Shown here in pieces: positions 39,958 to 49,560 of a stretch of DNA of 64,000 bases (position 1 is the first letter of the stretch; every line of letters starts with the position of its first letter). The DNA is from Shinella sp. H4-D48 (GTDB lineage Bacteria > Pseudomonadota > Alphaproteobacteria > Rhizobiales > Rhizobiaceae): contig NZ_CP093337.1 in assembly GCF_022637395.1 (NCBI RefSeq), positions 186,001-250,000 of the forward strand, written 5' to 3'. The notes beneath the pieces are model-generated. The model saw nothing but the letters and a program-made list of their open reading frames with translations, did no database searches and had not been told where the DNA came from. A program made the translations under genes and the position numbers.

Positions 39958-40683
39958 TCAGACGAAGAACTGACCGCCATTGGCCGAGATGGTCGAGCCG
40001 GTGATGAAGCCGGCATCGTCGGAGGCGAGGAAGACCACCACGCGTGCGATCTCCTCGGGTTCTCCAAGACGCCCGACGGGGATAAGCGGGATGATCCGCT
40101 CGTTCAGCACCTTTTCCGGGATGGCGCGCACCATCTCCGTGCCGATATAGCCGGGGCAGATGGCGTTGACGGTAATGCCCTTTGCCGCCCCCTCCTGCGC
40201 CAGCGCCTTGGTGAAGCCGAGATCGCCGGCCTTGGCGGCCGAATAGTTCGCCTGGCCCATCTGGCCCTTCTGGCCATTGATCGAGGAGATGTTGATGACG
40301 CGGCCGAAATTGCGGTCGCGCATGCCCGACCAGATCGGATGGGTCATGTTGAAGAGGCCGGTCAGGTTGGTGCCGATCACCGAACCCCATTGCTCCGGAG
40401 TCATCTTGTGGAACATGGCATCGCGCGTGATGCCCGCATTGTTGACGAGAACGTCGACCGGGCCGAGGTCCGCCTCTACCCTGCCGATGCCCTCGACGCA
40501 GGCCTCGTAGCTCGAGACGTCCCACTTGTAGACCGCAATCCCGGTCTCGGCCTTGAAAACTTCGGCAGCCTCGTCATTGCCGGCATAGTTGGCGGCCACC
40601 CTGTATCCGGCTGCCTTCAGCGCCACCGAAATGGCCGCGCCGATGCCCCGCGATCCGCCCGTTACCAGTGCTACCCTGCTCAT
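39958..40683 (-). CDS. phbB: PhbB, acetoacetyl-CoA reductase
   Basis: 241 residues from ATG 40681-40683, with GGGGAG eight bases upstream; a GTG three codons earlier is also possible. A short-chain dehydrogenase: cofactor loop VTGGSRGIG (residues 7-15), VNNAGITRD, catalytic serine in INISSINGQ, YSAAK with catalytic Tyr and Lys, and the C-terminal SANGGQFF. It reduces acetoacetyl-CoA to 3-hydroxybutyryl-CoA for polyhydroxybutyrate. It follows phbA by 86 bp. Confidence 0.96.
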   Translation of the reverse strand: MSRVALVTGGSRGIGAAISVALKAAGYRVAANYAGNDEAAEVFKAETGIAVYKWDVSSYEACVEGIGRVEADLGPVDVLVNNAGITRDAMFHKMTPEQWGSVIGTNLTGLFNMTHPIWSGMRDRNFGRVINISSINGQKGQMGQANYSAAKAGDLGFTKALAQEGAAKGITVNAICPGYIGTEMVRAIPEKVLNERIIPLIPVGRLGEPEEIARVVVFLASDDAGFITGSTISANGGQFFV

Positions 40684-40769
40684 TTGGCTCACTCCCCTTG
40701 TGTTTTTTTCAGTGAGACCCGACGCCCCGCTGGCGGCGGGTCATTGCAAAGCAGCGTGCAAGCCGGCGC

Positions 40770-41951
40770 TTACAGGCGCTCGACGCACATCGCCACGCCC
40801 ATGCCGCCGCCGATGCAGAGCGTGGCAAGGCCCTTGGATGCGCCGCGGCGCTTCATTTCGAAGAGCAGCGTGTTGAGGATGCGGGCGCCCGACGCGCCGA
40901 TCGGATGACCGATGGCGATGGCGCCGCCATTGACGTTGACGATCGCGGGATCCCAGCCGAGGTCCTTGTTGACCGCGCAGGCCTGGGCGGCGAAGGCCTC
41001 GTTGGCCTCCACGAGATCGAGGTCGCCGGTCGACCAGCCGGCGCGCTCCAGCGCCTTGCGCGAGGCCGGGATGGGTCCGGTGCCCATGATCTTCGGGTCG
41101 ACGCCGGCGGTCGCCCAGGAAACGATGCGGGCAAGCGGCTGGATGCCGCGACGCGAGGCTTCCGCCTCGCTCATCAGCAGTGCTGCGGCCGCGCCGTCAT
41201 TGATGCCGGAGGCGTTGCCGGCCGTCACCGTGCCTTCCTTGTCGAAGGCGGGGCGCAGCTTCGTCATGGAATCGAGCGTGGCGCCATGGCGGATATATTC
41301 GTCGGCATCGACGGTTACGTCGCCCTTGCGGCCCTTGACGATGAAGGGAACGATCTCGTCCTTGAAACGGCCTTGCGTCTGGGCGGCCTCGGCCTTGTTC
41401 TGTGAGGCGACGGCAAAGGCGTCCTGCTCGTCGCGCGACAGCTGCCACTGCCGGGCGACGTTCTCGGCCGTGATGCCCATATGGTAGCCGTAGAAGGCGT
41501 CGGTCAGGCCGTCCTTGATCATCGTATCGATCATCTTGAAGTCGCCCATCTTCACGCCGCCGCGCAGATGCGCGCAGTGCGGCGCCATGGACATGGATTC
41601 CATGCCGCCGGCCACGATGATGTCGGCGTCGCCGGTGGCGATCTGCTGCATGCCGAGCGCGACGGCGCGCAGGCCCGAGCCGCAGAGCTGGTTCAGGCCC
41701 CAGGCGGTCGCCTCCTGCGGTATGCCGGCCTTCATGGCGGCCTGGCGGGCCGGGTTCTGGCCTTCGCCGGCCGGCAGGACCTGGCCGAGAATCACTTCGT
41801 TCACCTCGCCGGCCTCCACGCCCGCGCGCTCCAGCACCGCCGAGATCGCCGCGGCTCCGAGTTCGTGGGCGGGCGTGTTGGCGAAGGCGCCGTTGAAGGC
41901 ACCGACCGCTGTACGGGCGGCACTGGCGATGACAATGGACGAGGTGCTCAT
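40770..41951 (-). CDS. phbA: PhbA, acetyl-CoA acetyltransferase (beta-ketothiolase)
   Basis: 393 residues from ATG 41949-41951, preceded by GAGGAAG; the longer frame is not conserved. It condenses two acetyl-CoA to acetoacetyl-CoA. Catalytic residues are visible: nucleophilic cysteine in [11 protein letters not shown] (near 88), histidine in [12 protein letters not shown], and the second cysteine in [11 protein letters not shown]. With phbB it forms the first two steps of polyhydroxybutyrate synthesis; the polymerase is not in the window. Confidence 0.97.
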   Translation of the reverse strand: MSTSSIVIASAARTAVGAFNGAFANTPAHELGAAAISAVLERAGVEAGEVNEVILGQVLPAGEGQNPARQAAMKAGIPQEATAWGLNQLCGSGLRAVALGMQQIATGDADIIVAGGMESMSMAPHCAHLRGGVKMGDFKMIDTMIKDGLTDAFYGYHMGITAENVARQWQLSRDEQDAFAVASQNKAEAAQTQGRFKDEIVPFIVKGRKGDVTVDADEYIRHGATLDSMTKLRPAFDKEGTVTAGNASGINDGAAAALLMSEAEASRRGIQPLARIVSWATAGVDPKIMGTGPIPASRKALERAGWSTGDLDLVEANEAFAAQACAVNKDLGWDPAIVNVNGGAIAIGHPIGASGARILNTLLFEMKRRGASKGLATLCIGGGMGVAMCVERL

Positions 41952-42114
41952 GGTGTGTTCTTCCTCAGGTCTGCGACCGGGCTTGCGGCCTTGGAACCGG
42001 GCCCCAGCGCGCGAAGGACGCAGGCCCGGCGGTTCTCCCGATGTCAAAACTGGCAAAGCGGAGGGGGAGAGTCAAACCCGATATCCGGCCTCGCTAAAAT
42101 TTCATCGGCACGAC

Positions 42115-42145
42115 ATGCTGCATGAAAATTCATGTTGCGCAGCAT
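42115..42145. promoter_or_regulatory. Nested inverted repeat between phbA and phaR (candidate PhaR operator)
   Basis: Outer arms ATGCTGC (42115-42121) and GCAGCAT (42139-42145) flank an inner ATGAA-AA-TTCAT. PhaR proteins in other alphaproteobacteria bind TGC/GCA-rich dyads in phasin and phaR promoters, so this is a fair operator candidate for phaR autoregulation or phbA control. Binding is not shown. Confidence 0.45.
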
Positions 42146-42245
42146 TCCTCGCCGCATCGCACAATTCGATTGTCAGGCGAGGTGTTTTTGCCGATACTCG
42201 AAACGACCAAAAAGAAAATGGGAAGACGGGGATGAGGAGACCCTA

Positions 42246-42824
42246 ATGGCCAGAAACGACGGTCAGATCGTCATCAAGAAATATGCGAACCGCCGGCTCT
42301 ACAACACGGGCACGAGCACCTATGTGACGCTCGACGATCTCGCGGTCATGGTGAAGAAGGGCGAGGACTTCACCGTGCAGGACGCCAAGTCGGGTGACGA
42401 CATCACCCATTCGGTGCTGACGCAGATCATCTTCGAGCAGGAATCGAAGACGGGCAACACGCTTCTGCCGATTTCCTTCCTCCGCCAGCTGATCTCCTAT
42501 TACGGCGACCAGATGCAGATGGTCGTGCCGAGCTATCTCGAGCATTCCATGCAGGCCTTCACCGACCAGCAGGTGCAAATGCGCGAGCAGATCAACAAGA
42601 CCTTCGGCGATACGCCGCTCGGCAAGAATCTTCAGGTGCCGATAGCGCTCGTCGAGGAGACGGTGCGGCGCAACACGGAGATGTTCCAGCAGGCGATGAA
42701 GATGTTCTCGCCCTTCGCCAATGCCGCGCCGGCCAAGGAAACGCGCAAGGCCGAGGCCAAGGATATCGATGAGCTGAAGGAGCAGCTGCGCGCGCTCCAG
42801 ACGAAGCTCGACAATCTCGGCTGA
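42246..42824 (+). CDS. phaR: PhaR, polyhydroxyalkanoate synthesis repressor
   Basis: 192 residues from ATG 42246, with GAGGAG ten bases upstream. The N-terminal DNA-binding region GQIVIKKYANRRLYNTGTST (residues 6-25) and YVTLDDLAVMVKKGEDF are the PHB_acc_N signature; two PHB_acc segments follow (SFLRQLISYYGDQMQ). The C terminus is a short coiled coil (DELKEQLRALQTKLDNL). It senses PHB granules and represses phasin and PHA genes. Divergent from phbA. Confidence 0.95.
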   Translation: MARNDGQIVIKKYANRRLYNTGTSTYVTLDDLAVMVKKGEDFTVQDAKSGDDITHSVLTQIIFEQESKTGNTLLPISFLRQLISYYGDQMQMVVPSYLEHSMQAFTDQQVQMREQINKTFGDTPLGKNLQVPIALVEETVRRNTEMFQQAMKMFSPFANAAPAKETRKAEAKDIDELKEQLRALQTKLDNLG

Positions 42825-42859
42825 AGCAGAAGAGAAGGGCGCGGGTCTGACCCGCGCCG

Positions 42860-43267
42860 TCAAAGCCCGATGGAAAGATCGCGGCTTGCCGTGCGGATCG
42901 AAACCGCGAAACCGGCGACCACATCGATGAAGATGATGGTCATCAGGATGAAGAAGATCTGCGTCGCCGCGCCCTGCACCAGCAGGAACTCGACGAGTGC
43001 GACGACGAACAGCACCATCGACAGCATGTGATCGAGCAGCGCCCGCGAGCCGGGCCGCGTGGCTTTCAGGATTTCCACGAACAGCAGTGCCAGCGCGATG
43101 AGGATGATGAGGTCGCCGAAGGCCAGCGTCCAGGTCGCGCCTGAGAGCATGTTGACCGATATGACCTCGCTGTCGAGAACGGCGGTGCCGCCGGTGCCGA
43201 ACAGGCCCGTCATGGCGAGGTTGTAGAGCGCGAAGGGCAGGATCAGCAGCGGTATGGCCAGCAGCAT
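42860..43267 (-). CDS. Small membrane protein of unknown function
   Basis: 135 residues from ATG 43265-43267, with GGGAG eight bases upstream; a TTG two codons earlier is possible. Four hydrophobic segments: LLAIPLLILPFALYNLAM, FGDLIILIALALLFVEIL, LSMVLFVVALVEFLLV and IFFILMTIIFIDVVAGFAV. This spacing is like a small inner-membrane bundle. I do not recognise the family by motif. It is convergent with phaR, 35 bp away. Confidence 0.75.
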   Translation of the reverse strand: MLLAIPLLILPFALYNLAMTGLFGTGGTAVLDSEVISVNMLSGATWTLAFGDLIILIALALLFVEILKATRPGSRALLDHMLSMVLFVVALVEFLLVQGAATQIFFILMTIIFIDVVAGFAVSIRTASRDLSIGL

Positions 43268-43383
43268 CGGCAAACTCCCGGTGGCCGCGCGTCATGGCGG
43301 CGTCCGGGCCCTCTTAGCCGAAGATCGGCCGCAAGGGAACGGCGACGTGCCGGAATGGGGCAGGCAGGCCGGAAAAAGCCGGC

Positions 43384-43410
43384 AAAAGAAAAGGGCCGGT
43401 CGCCCGGCCC
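43384..43410 (-). terminator. Terminator of rpmF
   Basis: On the minus strand GGGCCGG and CCGGCCC form a 7-bp stem with a 4-base loop, followed by TTTTCTTTT. It lies 30 bp after the rpmF stop. Confidence 0.85.
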
Positions 43411-43439
43411 CTGATCTCAGCTGACGCTGGAAACGCGGA

Positions 43440-43625
43440 TTACGCGCTTTCCTTCGGCGTCAGAACCTGGCGACCGCGGTACATGCCGGTCTTCAGGTCG
43501 ATGTGGTGCGGACGGCGCAGTTCGCCCGAATTCTTGTCTTCGACGTAGGTCGAACCCTTCAGAGCATCTGCCGAACGGCGCATACCGCGCTTGGACGGGC
43601 TCACTTTTCTTTTCGGTACAGCCAT
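43440..43625 (-). CDS. rpmF: Ribosomal protein bL32
   Basis: 61 residues from ATG 43623-43625, with GGAG eight bases upstream. It begins [20 protein letters not shown], the invariant bL32 N terminus, and ends [15 protein letters not shown]. As in other alphaproteobacteria it lacks the zinc cysteines seen in some bacterial L32 proteins. It has its own terminator and appears monocistronic. Confidence 0.97.
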   Translation of the reverse strand: MAVPKRKVSPSKRGMRRSADALKGSTYVEDKNSGELRRPHHIDLKTGMYRGRQVLTPKESA

Positions 43626-43772
43626 TTGACTAACTCCACTTATCAGGCAAACACATCCTCGCGCCACCGAATGGCTGACAAGAACATGTCGTTATCTCGG
43701 AAATTGGGCCGGCTTATACACAGCAAAACCCTGCTTGACCAGTCCCCGGCCGGTTTTTTTCGAATAAGTCCC

Positions 43773-44420
43773 CTATGCCTCGTCCTCCGGCACGATCCAC
43801 GGTTCGGCCAGCGCGGCCGTCTGCCACGTCTGCCATGCCGGATGCGCCTTCACGCGCGCGATATAGGCGAGCACGGCATCGTCCTGCGTGAGGCGGTAGG
43901 TTTCCAGCCGGTTGACCACGGGGGCATACATCGCATCCGCCGCCGAGAAGGCGCCGAACAGGAACGGCCCGCCCGAGCGCGCCAGCGTTTCCTTCCAGAT
44001 CGTCTCGATGCGCGCCACGTCGTCCATCACGCCTTCGGGAAGCGCAATGGCGCGCGGTTGGCGGCGAATGTTCATCGGGCAGGCATTGCGCAGCGCGCGG
44101 AAGCCGGACAGCATTTCCATTGAAATCGCGCGGGCCTGGGCGCGGGCGCCCGCATCCCTGGGCCAGATGCCGGCATCGGGAAACAGCTCGGCGACATATT
44201 CGATGATGGCGAGCGATTCCCACACGCGCACATCGCCGTGATGCAGCACCGGCACGCGCCCCGTCGGCGAAATCGGCTTGAACTTCGGGTTGCCCGCCGG
44301 GAAATCGAAGGGGATCACATGGTCGGTGAAGGGCACGCCGGCCGCTTGCATGGCGATCCACGGCCGTAGCGACCAGGACGAGTAGTTCTTGTTGCCGATA
44401 TAGAGGATGAGGTCGGACAT
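43773..44420 (-). CDS. Glutathione S-transferase family protein
   Basis: 215 residues. N-terminal thioredoxin-like domain with NKNYSSWSLRPWIAMQAAGV (the S/SWS site typical of zeta-like GSTs), SPTGRVPVLHHGD and the glutathione-binding VWESLAIIEYVAE (near 66-78). An all-helical C-terminal domain follows (90-205). It conjugates or reduces with glutathione; the substrate is unknown. Zeta-class members include maleylacetoacetate isomerases, but nothing around it supports that role. Confidence 0.88.
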   Translation of the reverse strand: MSDLILYIGNKNYSSWSLRPWIAMQAAGVPFTDHVIPFDFPAGNPKFKPISPTGRVPVLHHGDVRVWESLAIIEYVAELFPDAGIWPRDAGARAQARAISMEMLSGFRALRNACPMNIRRQPRAIALPEGVMDDVARIETIWKETLARSGGPFLFGAFSAADAMYAPVVNRLETYRLTQDDAVLAYIARVKAHPAWQTWQTAALAEPWIVPEDEA

Positions 44421-44490
44421 GGCATGGGCTCCGTGAGAGGCCGCATGGTAACGCGCTCAGCGGTGCCGGTACCAATGAAAAGCCGTGACG

Positions 44491-45282
44491 TCAGTCATAA
44501 AGGCATTTGATGTAATCGCCGGAGCGGCCGGCCCGCCGGTCGATCAGCCGTGCGAGGCTTTGCAGGCCGGGACCGGGCTTGCCGGCATTGCGGGTATAGG
44601 GATTGGGCAGCGAGACCGCGAGCAGCGCTGCCTGGCGGCGCGAGAGCTTGGCAGCGGAAACGTTGAAATGGTACTGCGCCGCCGCCTCGATGCCGTAGAT
44701 GCCCGGCCCCCATTCGGCGACGTTGAGATAGATTTCCATCAGGCGGCGCTTGCTCCAGACGAAATCGGCGACCACCGCGAGCGGCACCTCCATCGCCTTG
44801 CGCACGAAGGAGCGGCCGTTCCACAGGAAGAGGTTCTTGGCGGTCTGCATGGGAATGGTGCTTGCGCCGCGCGTCTGCTCGCCGGCCAGCGCCTCGTTGA
44901 CGACCTCGCGCATGGCACCCCAGTCGACACCGGCGTGACGGCAATATTGCCCGTCTTCCGACATCATCACGGCGCGCACCACATTGGGCGAGATGTCCTC
45001 GAAATCCACCCATTGCCGGTCGTAGCCGCGCAGCAGCACGACGTCGCGCAGCATGAGGGTGGAAACCGGGCGGACGAATTCCACGGTGTAGAGCACGATC
45101 AGCACATAGGGCAGGGCAATGAAGGCCAGGAGCGCCAGACAGAGGCGACGCCAGTTTCTGCGGAGGCGGGTCATCCAGCCATCCCTGGCATCGGGCTCAG
45201 CCTTTCTTTCGATCGTGTCTTCCCGCGTCTCAGGTACGATGTCCAAGTGTCGGCGCCCGTCCTTCCAGTGTTGCGACTTCAT
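44491..45282 (-). CDS. mtgA: MtgA, monofunctional peptidoglycan glycosyltransferase
   Basis: 263 residues from ATG 45280-45282; ATG 45172-45174 would give 227 and also keep the membrane anchor. One span ([19 protein letters not shown]) then a GT51 domain: [18 protein letters not shown] with the catalytic glutamate, [36 protein letters not shown] and [18 protein letters not shown]. It polymerises lipid II into glycan strands. It is divergent from the prenyl synthase gene 100 bp away. Confidence 0.94.
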   Translation of the reverse strand: MKSQHWKDGRRHLDIVPETREDTIERKAEPDARDGWMTRLRRNWRRLCLALLAFIALPYVLIVLYTVEFVRPVSTLMLRDVVLLRGYDRQWVDFEDISPNVVRAVMMSEDGQYCRHAGVDWGAMREVVNEALAGEQTRGASTIPMQTAKNLFLWNGRSFVRKAMEVPLAVVADFVWSKRRLMEIYLNVAEWGPGIYGIEAAAQYHFNVSAAKLSRRQAALLAVSLPNPYTRNAGKPGPGLQSLARLIDRRAGRSGDYIKCLYD

Positions 45283-45382
45283 ACCGTTCCGGCGCGCCAA
45301 AAACCAGCACTGCGCCGCGATTCTTTGTCGCCATCCCGTCCTTCCCGTTGCTTCGGCCGGGGGGCCATGCCAAAGAGCGGCC

Positions 45383-46300
45383 ATGAGCGAGCGTCATCAG
45401 CAATTTCTGTCCCTCTTGAAGAACAATGGCGAGGCGGTGGAGGCCGTGCTGGCCACGCTGTTGTCTGTGGATGTGCGGCCGGGCGAGATCGCGCGCCCGG
45501 CGCGGCTTCTCGCCGCCATGCGCCATGGCGTGCTGAACGGCGGCAAGCGCCTGCGCCCGTTTCTCGTCATCGAGGCGGCCGCGCTGTTTGACGGCGTGGA
45601 GCGCGAGACGGCCGTGCGCGTCGGCGCCGCGCTGGAATGCATCCACTGCTACTCGCTGGTGCATGACGACCTGCCGGCCATGGACGACGACGACCTGCGC
45701 CGCGGCCAGCCCACCGTGCACATCGCCTTCGACGAAGCCGCCGCGATCCTTGCCGGCGACAGCCTGCTGACGCTCGCCTTCGATATCGTGGCGTCGCCCG
45801 AGACGCGGCTGCCCGACGCCACGAAAACTGCGCTTGTACTGGCACTTTCGCGCGCGGCCGGTATCGGCGGCATGGCCGGCGGCCAGGCGCTCGATCTCGA
45901 TGCGGAAAAGGCGGCGCCCGACGAGGCCGGCATCGTCACATTGCAGGCGATGAAAACAGGCGCGCTCCTGCGCTTTGCCTGCGAAGCGGGCGCGATCATC
46001 GCGGGGGCGTCGCCGGCCGATCGCGAGGCGCTGCGCCGCTACGGCGAAACCGTCGGTCTGGCGTTCCAGATCGCCGACGACCTGCTCGATCTTACAGCCG
46101 ATGCCGCCACCATGGGCAAGGCGACCGGGAAGGATGCGGAGCGCGGCAAGGCGACGCTGGTGGCGCGCCGCGGCCAGGCCTGGGCGGAAGATCGCCTCCA
46201 GGCGCTTGTGAAGGAGGCCGAGGCGCTTCTTGCGCCGTTCAGCCATCGGGCCGGGATCCTCGTCGAAACCGCCCACTTCATCGCCAATCGCAGGAACTGA
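45383..46300 (+). CDS. ispA: Polyprenyl diphosphate synthase (FPP/GGPP synthase, IspA-like)
   Basis: 305 residues from ATG 45383. Both aspartate-rich motifs are present: [20 protein letters not shown] (near 90) and [12 protein letters not shown] (near 235), with [10 protein letters not shown] for pyrophosphate binding. It condenses isopentenyl diphosphate with allylic partners to farnesyl or geranylgeranyl diphosphate. Chain length cannot be set with certainty. hisC begins 4 bp after its stop, so they are probably cotranscribed. ispG lies 2 kb away. Confidence 0.93.
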   Translation: MSERHQQFLSLLKNNGEAVEAVLATLLSVDVRPGEIARPARLLAAMRHGVLNGGKRLRPFLVIEAAALFDGVERETAVRVGAALECIHCYSLVHDDLPAMDDDDLRRGQPTVHIAFDEAAAILAGDSLLTLAFDIVASPETRLPDATKTALVLALSRAAGIGGMAGGQALDLDAEKAAPDEAGIVTLQAMKTGALLRFACEAGAIIAGASPADREALRRYGETVGLAFQIADDLLDLTADAATMGKATGKDAERGKATLVARRGQAWAEDRLQALVKEAEALLAPFSHRAGILVETAHFIANRRN

Positions 46301-46304
46301 CGCC

Positions 46305-47360
46305 ATGAGCAAATTCTGGTCGCCGATCGTCGCCACGCTCAAGCCCTATGTCGCTGGCGAACAGCCGCGCATCCAAAACCTCATCAAGCTCAACACCAAC
46401 GAAAATCCCTACGGGCCGTCGCCCAAGGCCATGGCCGCCATGCAGGCGGCCGTCGCCGACAGCCTGAAGCTCTATCCCGATCCGTCCGCGCTGGCGTTGC
46501 GCCAGTCGATCGCCCGCTTCCATGGCGTGGCGGTGGACGAGGTCTTTGTCGGCAACGGCTCGGACGAGGTGCTGGCGCATGTCTTCGCCGCCCTGCTCAA
46601 GCACGAGAAGCCGCTCCTCTACCCCGACATCACCTACAGCTTCTACCCGACCTATTGCCGCCTGTTCGGGATCGAGGCGAAAGAGATCGCGCTGAAGGAC
46701 GATTTCACCGTCGACCTCAAGGATTACGAGCGCCCCTGCGGCGCCATCATCATCGCCAATCCGAACGCGCCCACGGGCATCGGCCTGCCGCTTTCGGCCA
46801 TCGAGGCGCTGGTTGTGGCCCATCCCGACCAGCCGGTCGTGATCGACGAGGCCTATATCGATTTCGGCGGCGAGAGCGCGATCCCGCTGACGAAGAAATA
46901 CGACAATCTGCTGGTGGTGCACACGCTTTCCAAGTCGCGCTCGCTTGCCGGCCTGCGCGTCGGCTATGCCATCGGCCAGCGCCCGCTGATCGATGCGCTC
47001 GAGCGCGTCAAGGACAGCTTCAACTCCTATCCGCTCGACCGTATCGCCCAGGCCGGCGCGACCGCCTCCATCGACGACCGCGCATGGTTCGACGAGACGC
47101 GCGGCAAGGTCATCGAGAGCCGCGAGCGCGTGACCGGCGCGCTGCGCCAGCGCGGCTTCGAGGTGCTGCCCTCGCAGGCCAATTTCGTCTTCGCCCGCCA
47201 TCCCGATCACAGCGGCGAGGCGCTCGCCAGCGGCCTGCGCGAGCGGGCGGTGCTCGTGCGCCACTTCGCCAAGCCCCGCATCTCGGATTTCCTGCGCATC
47301 ACCATCGGCACGCCGGAAGAATGCGACCGCCTGATCGCGGCGCTCGAAGAGATCCTCTGA
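46305..47360 (+). CDS. hisC: Histidinol-phosphate aminotransferase (HisC)
   Basis: 351 residues from ATG 46305. A fold-type I PLP enzyme: [16 protein letters not shown] at the N terminus, NPNAPTG (cofactor pocket), [11 protein letters not shown], and the PLP lysine in [16 protein letters not shown]. It converts imidazole-acetol phosphate to histidinol phosphate with glutamate. Rhizobia often have several HisC-like genes, so an aromatic or other role is possible. It follows the prenyl synthase closely and ends in a palindromic repeat. Confidence 0.92.
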   Translation: MSKFWSPIVATLKPYVAGEQPRIQNLIKLNTNENPYGPSPKAMAAMQAAVADSLKLYPDPSALALRQSIARFHGVAVDEVFVGNGSDEVLAHVFAALLKHEKPLLYPDITYSFYPTYCRLFGIEAKEIALKDDFTVDLKDYERPCGAIIIANPNAPTGIGLPLSAIEALVVAHPDQPVVIDEAYIDFGGESAIPLTKKYDNLLVVHTLSKSRSLAGLRVGYAIGQRPLIDALERVKDSFNSYPLDRIAQAGATASIDDRAWFDETRGKVIESRERVTGALRQRGFEVLPSQANFVFARHPDHSGEALASGLRERAVLVRHFAKPRISDFLRITIGTPEECDRLIAALEEIL

Positions 47361-47373
47361 ATTTTCGCGAGCC

Positions 47374-47407
47374 CCCCTCATCCGCCTGCCGGCAGTCGGA
47401 TGAGGGG
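47374..47407. repeat. Palindromic intergenic element after hisC
   Basis: CCCCTCATCCG (47374-47384) and CGGATGAGGGG (47397-47407) form an 11-bp perfect stem; the loop is itself palindromic (CTGCCGGCAG). The CTCATCCGCCTGCCGGCA string recurs, from memory, in many rhizobial intergenic elements. It may serve as terminator for hisC, though it has no T-tract. Confidence 0.65.
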
Positions 47408-47508
47408 ATGCGTCAACCGCGGCCCGACAGGGACATGTGGTGCAATTCTCCACCTGTGAGACGGCGAAAGGATCGGATATCGTTTCCGGAGATTCATCCG
47501 GAAATCCC

Positions 47509-48153
47509 ATGCCCGATCTTACGCCCTATCTGCCGCAGCTTGCCGTTGCCTGGACGGCCTATTTCATCGCGACGGCCTCGCCGGGACCGGCGATTCTCGC
47601 CATCATCGCGACCTCGGTCAGTCGCGGCCGGCAGGCGGGCGTGGCACTTGCGCTTGGCGTCCTCACCGGCTCGTATATCTGGGCGATCCTCACCGCGTCG
47701 GGCCTTTCCGCCCTCATCCGCACCTATGGCGAGGCGATCGTCGTGCTGAAGATCGTCGGCGGCTGCTATCTGCTATACCTTGCCTGGAACGCTTGGCGTT
47801 CCGCGTGCCGGAGCGATGAGAGCCACCGTGCGCGCATGATCGCCATGCCGGCGCTGTCGCTGCGGCGGCAGTATCTCAAGGGCCTCGGCATCCACCTGAC
47901 CAATCCCAAGGCGATCTTTGCATGGATCATGCTGACATCGCTCGGCATGCCGCCGGGCGCGCCCGGCGGGGTCATGGCAACCTTCATCGCCGGCTGCATG
48001 ATTATAGGCGTTTGCGTGTTCCTTGGCTTCGCGCTGGTCTTTTCGCTTGGCCCGGTGCATCGCGCCTATCTCAAGTCACGTCGCGCCATCGAAGGCGTCA
48101 TGGCCGCCTTCTTCGCCTTTGCCGGCTTCAAGCTCCTGACGACGCGGCTCTGA
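47509..48153 (+). CDS. LysE/RhtB-family amino-acid exporter
   Basis: 214 residues from ATG 47509; the frame opens 24 codons earlier. Five to six membrane spans. The family N-terminal motif is in YFIATASPGPAILAIIATSV (near 17-36), followed by GVALALGVLTGSYIWAIL and LTNPKAIFAWIML near 135. LysE/RhtB proteins export amino acids or homoserine lactones; substrate is not predictable. It is convergent with ispG, 15 bp apart. Confidence 0.9.
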   Translation: MPDLTPYLPQLAVAWTAYFIATASPGPAILAIIATSVSRGRQAGVALALGVLTGSYIWAILTASGLSALIRTYGEAIVVLKIVGGCYLLYLAWNAWRSACRSDESHRARMIAMPALSLRRQYLKGLGIHLTNPKAIFAWIMLTSLGMPPGAPGGVMATFIAGCMIIGVCVFLGFALVFSLGPVHRAYLKSRRAIEGVMAAFFAFAGFKLLTTRL

Positions 48154-48168
48154 GCCGCGCCGGAAAGC

Positions 48169-49422
48169 CTATTCCGCCGCAGCCTGGCCCTGGCCGTAGC
48201 GTTTCTCGATGTAATCGTTGACCAGCGTCTCGAATTCGCCGGCGATGTTGGTGCCGCGCAACGTCATGGCCTTCTTGCCGTCGACATAGACGGGCGCGAT
48301 CGGCAGTTCGCCGGTGCCGGGAAGCGAGATGCCGATATCGGCATGCTTGCTTTCGCCCGGCCCGTTGACGATGCAGCCCATGACGGCGACCTTGAGGCCC
48401 TCGACGCCGGGATATTTCTCGCGCCACACCGGCATGTTCTTGCGGATGTCGTCCTGGATCTTCTGGGCGAGCTCCTGGAACACCGTGGAGGTGGTGCGGC
48501 CGCATCCCGGACAGGCGGCGACGACGGGAATGAACTGACGGAAGCCCATGACCTGCAGCAGTTCCTGCGCCACCTGCACCTCGCGGGTGCGGTCTCCGCC
48601 GGGCTCGGGTGTCAGCGAAATGCGGATCGTGTCGCCGATACCCTGCTGCATGAGAATGCCGAGCGAGGCGGAGGAGGCGACGACACCCTTGGTGCCCATA
48701 CCGGCTTCGGTGAGGCCGAGATGCAGCGCATGGTCGGAGCGCGAGGAAAGCATGGCGTAGACGGCGATGAGATCCTGCACGGCGGACACCTTGGCCGAGA
48801 GGATGATGCGGCTGCGCGGCAGGCCGATTTCCTCGGCCATCTCAGCCGAAAGCAGCGCCGACTGGCAGATCGCCTCGCGCATCACCTGCTGGGCGGTGAG
48901 CGGCGAGCCCCTGTCCTGGTTCTCGTCCATCAGCCGGGTCAGGAGCTCCTGGTCGAGCGAGCCCCAGTTTACGCCGATGCGCACCGGCTTGTCATAGCGG
49001 ATGGCGGTCTCAACGATGGCCGAGAACTGCTTGTCCTTCTTGTCCTTGAAGCCCACATTGCCCGGATTGATGCGGTATTTCGCCAGCGCTTCGGCGCAGG
49101 CCGGGTGATCGGCCAGCAGCTTGTGGCCGATATAGTGGAAGTCGCCGACCAGCGGCACGTCCAGACCGAGGCGTTCCAGGCGCTCGCGGATCTTCGGCAC
49201 GGCGGCGGCACTCTCGTCGCGGTCGACGGTGATGCGCACGATTTCCGAACCGGCGCGGTGCAGGGCTGCGACCTGCGCCACGGTACCGTCGATATCGGCC
49301 GTGTCTGTATTGGTCATCGACTGGACGACGACAGGCGCACCGCCGCCCACCAGCACGCCGCCGACATCGACACCGACGGACTGACGCCGCGGCTTCGGTT
49401 CAAAGTCGAAGGAGAAGGACAT
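48169..49422 (-). CDS. ispG: IspG, 4-hydroxy-3-methylbut-2-enyl diphosphate synthase
   Basis: 417 residues. It catalyses the penultimate step of the MEP isoprenoid pathway with a 4Fe-4S cluster. An N-terminal TIM barrel starts [20 protein letters not shown]; cluster cysteines are in [12 protein letters not shown] and [19 protein letters not shown]. Length is normal for the bacterial two-domain form. With ispA-like it shows two isoprenoid genes within 4 kb, not in one operon. Confidence 0.97.
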   Translation of the reverse strand: MSFSFDFEPKPRRQSVGVDVGGVLVGGGAPVVVQSMTNTDTADIDGTVAQVAALHRAGSEIVRITVDRDESAAAVPKIRERLERLGLDVPLVGDFHYIGHKLLADHPACAEALAKYRINPGNVGFKDKKDKQFSAIVETAIRYDKPVRIGVNWGSLDQELLTRLMDENQDRGSPLTAQQVMREAICQSALLSAEMAEEIGLPRSRIILSAKVSAVQDLIAVYAMLSSRSDHALHLGLTEAGMGTKGVVASSASLGILMQQGIGDTIRISLTPEPGGDRTREVQVAQELLQVMGFRQFIPVVAACPGCGRTTSTVFQELAQKIQDDIRKNMPVWREKYPGVEGLKVAVMGCIVNGPGESKHADIGISLPGTGELPIAPVYVDGKKAMTLRGTNIAGEFETLVNDYIEKRYGQGQAAAE

Positions 49423-49560
49423 CTTGGGGCCTCTTGCGCGAACGCGGCCGCGCGGGGCTTGCAGCGCGGCCTTTGCCCTCAGGTGGCGCAGGAAAAGGGG
49501 CTTGTCAACCGCAGGCGCGGGCAGGCGCGACGATTTGATCGCCCTTACCGCCCATGGCTG

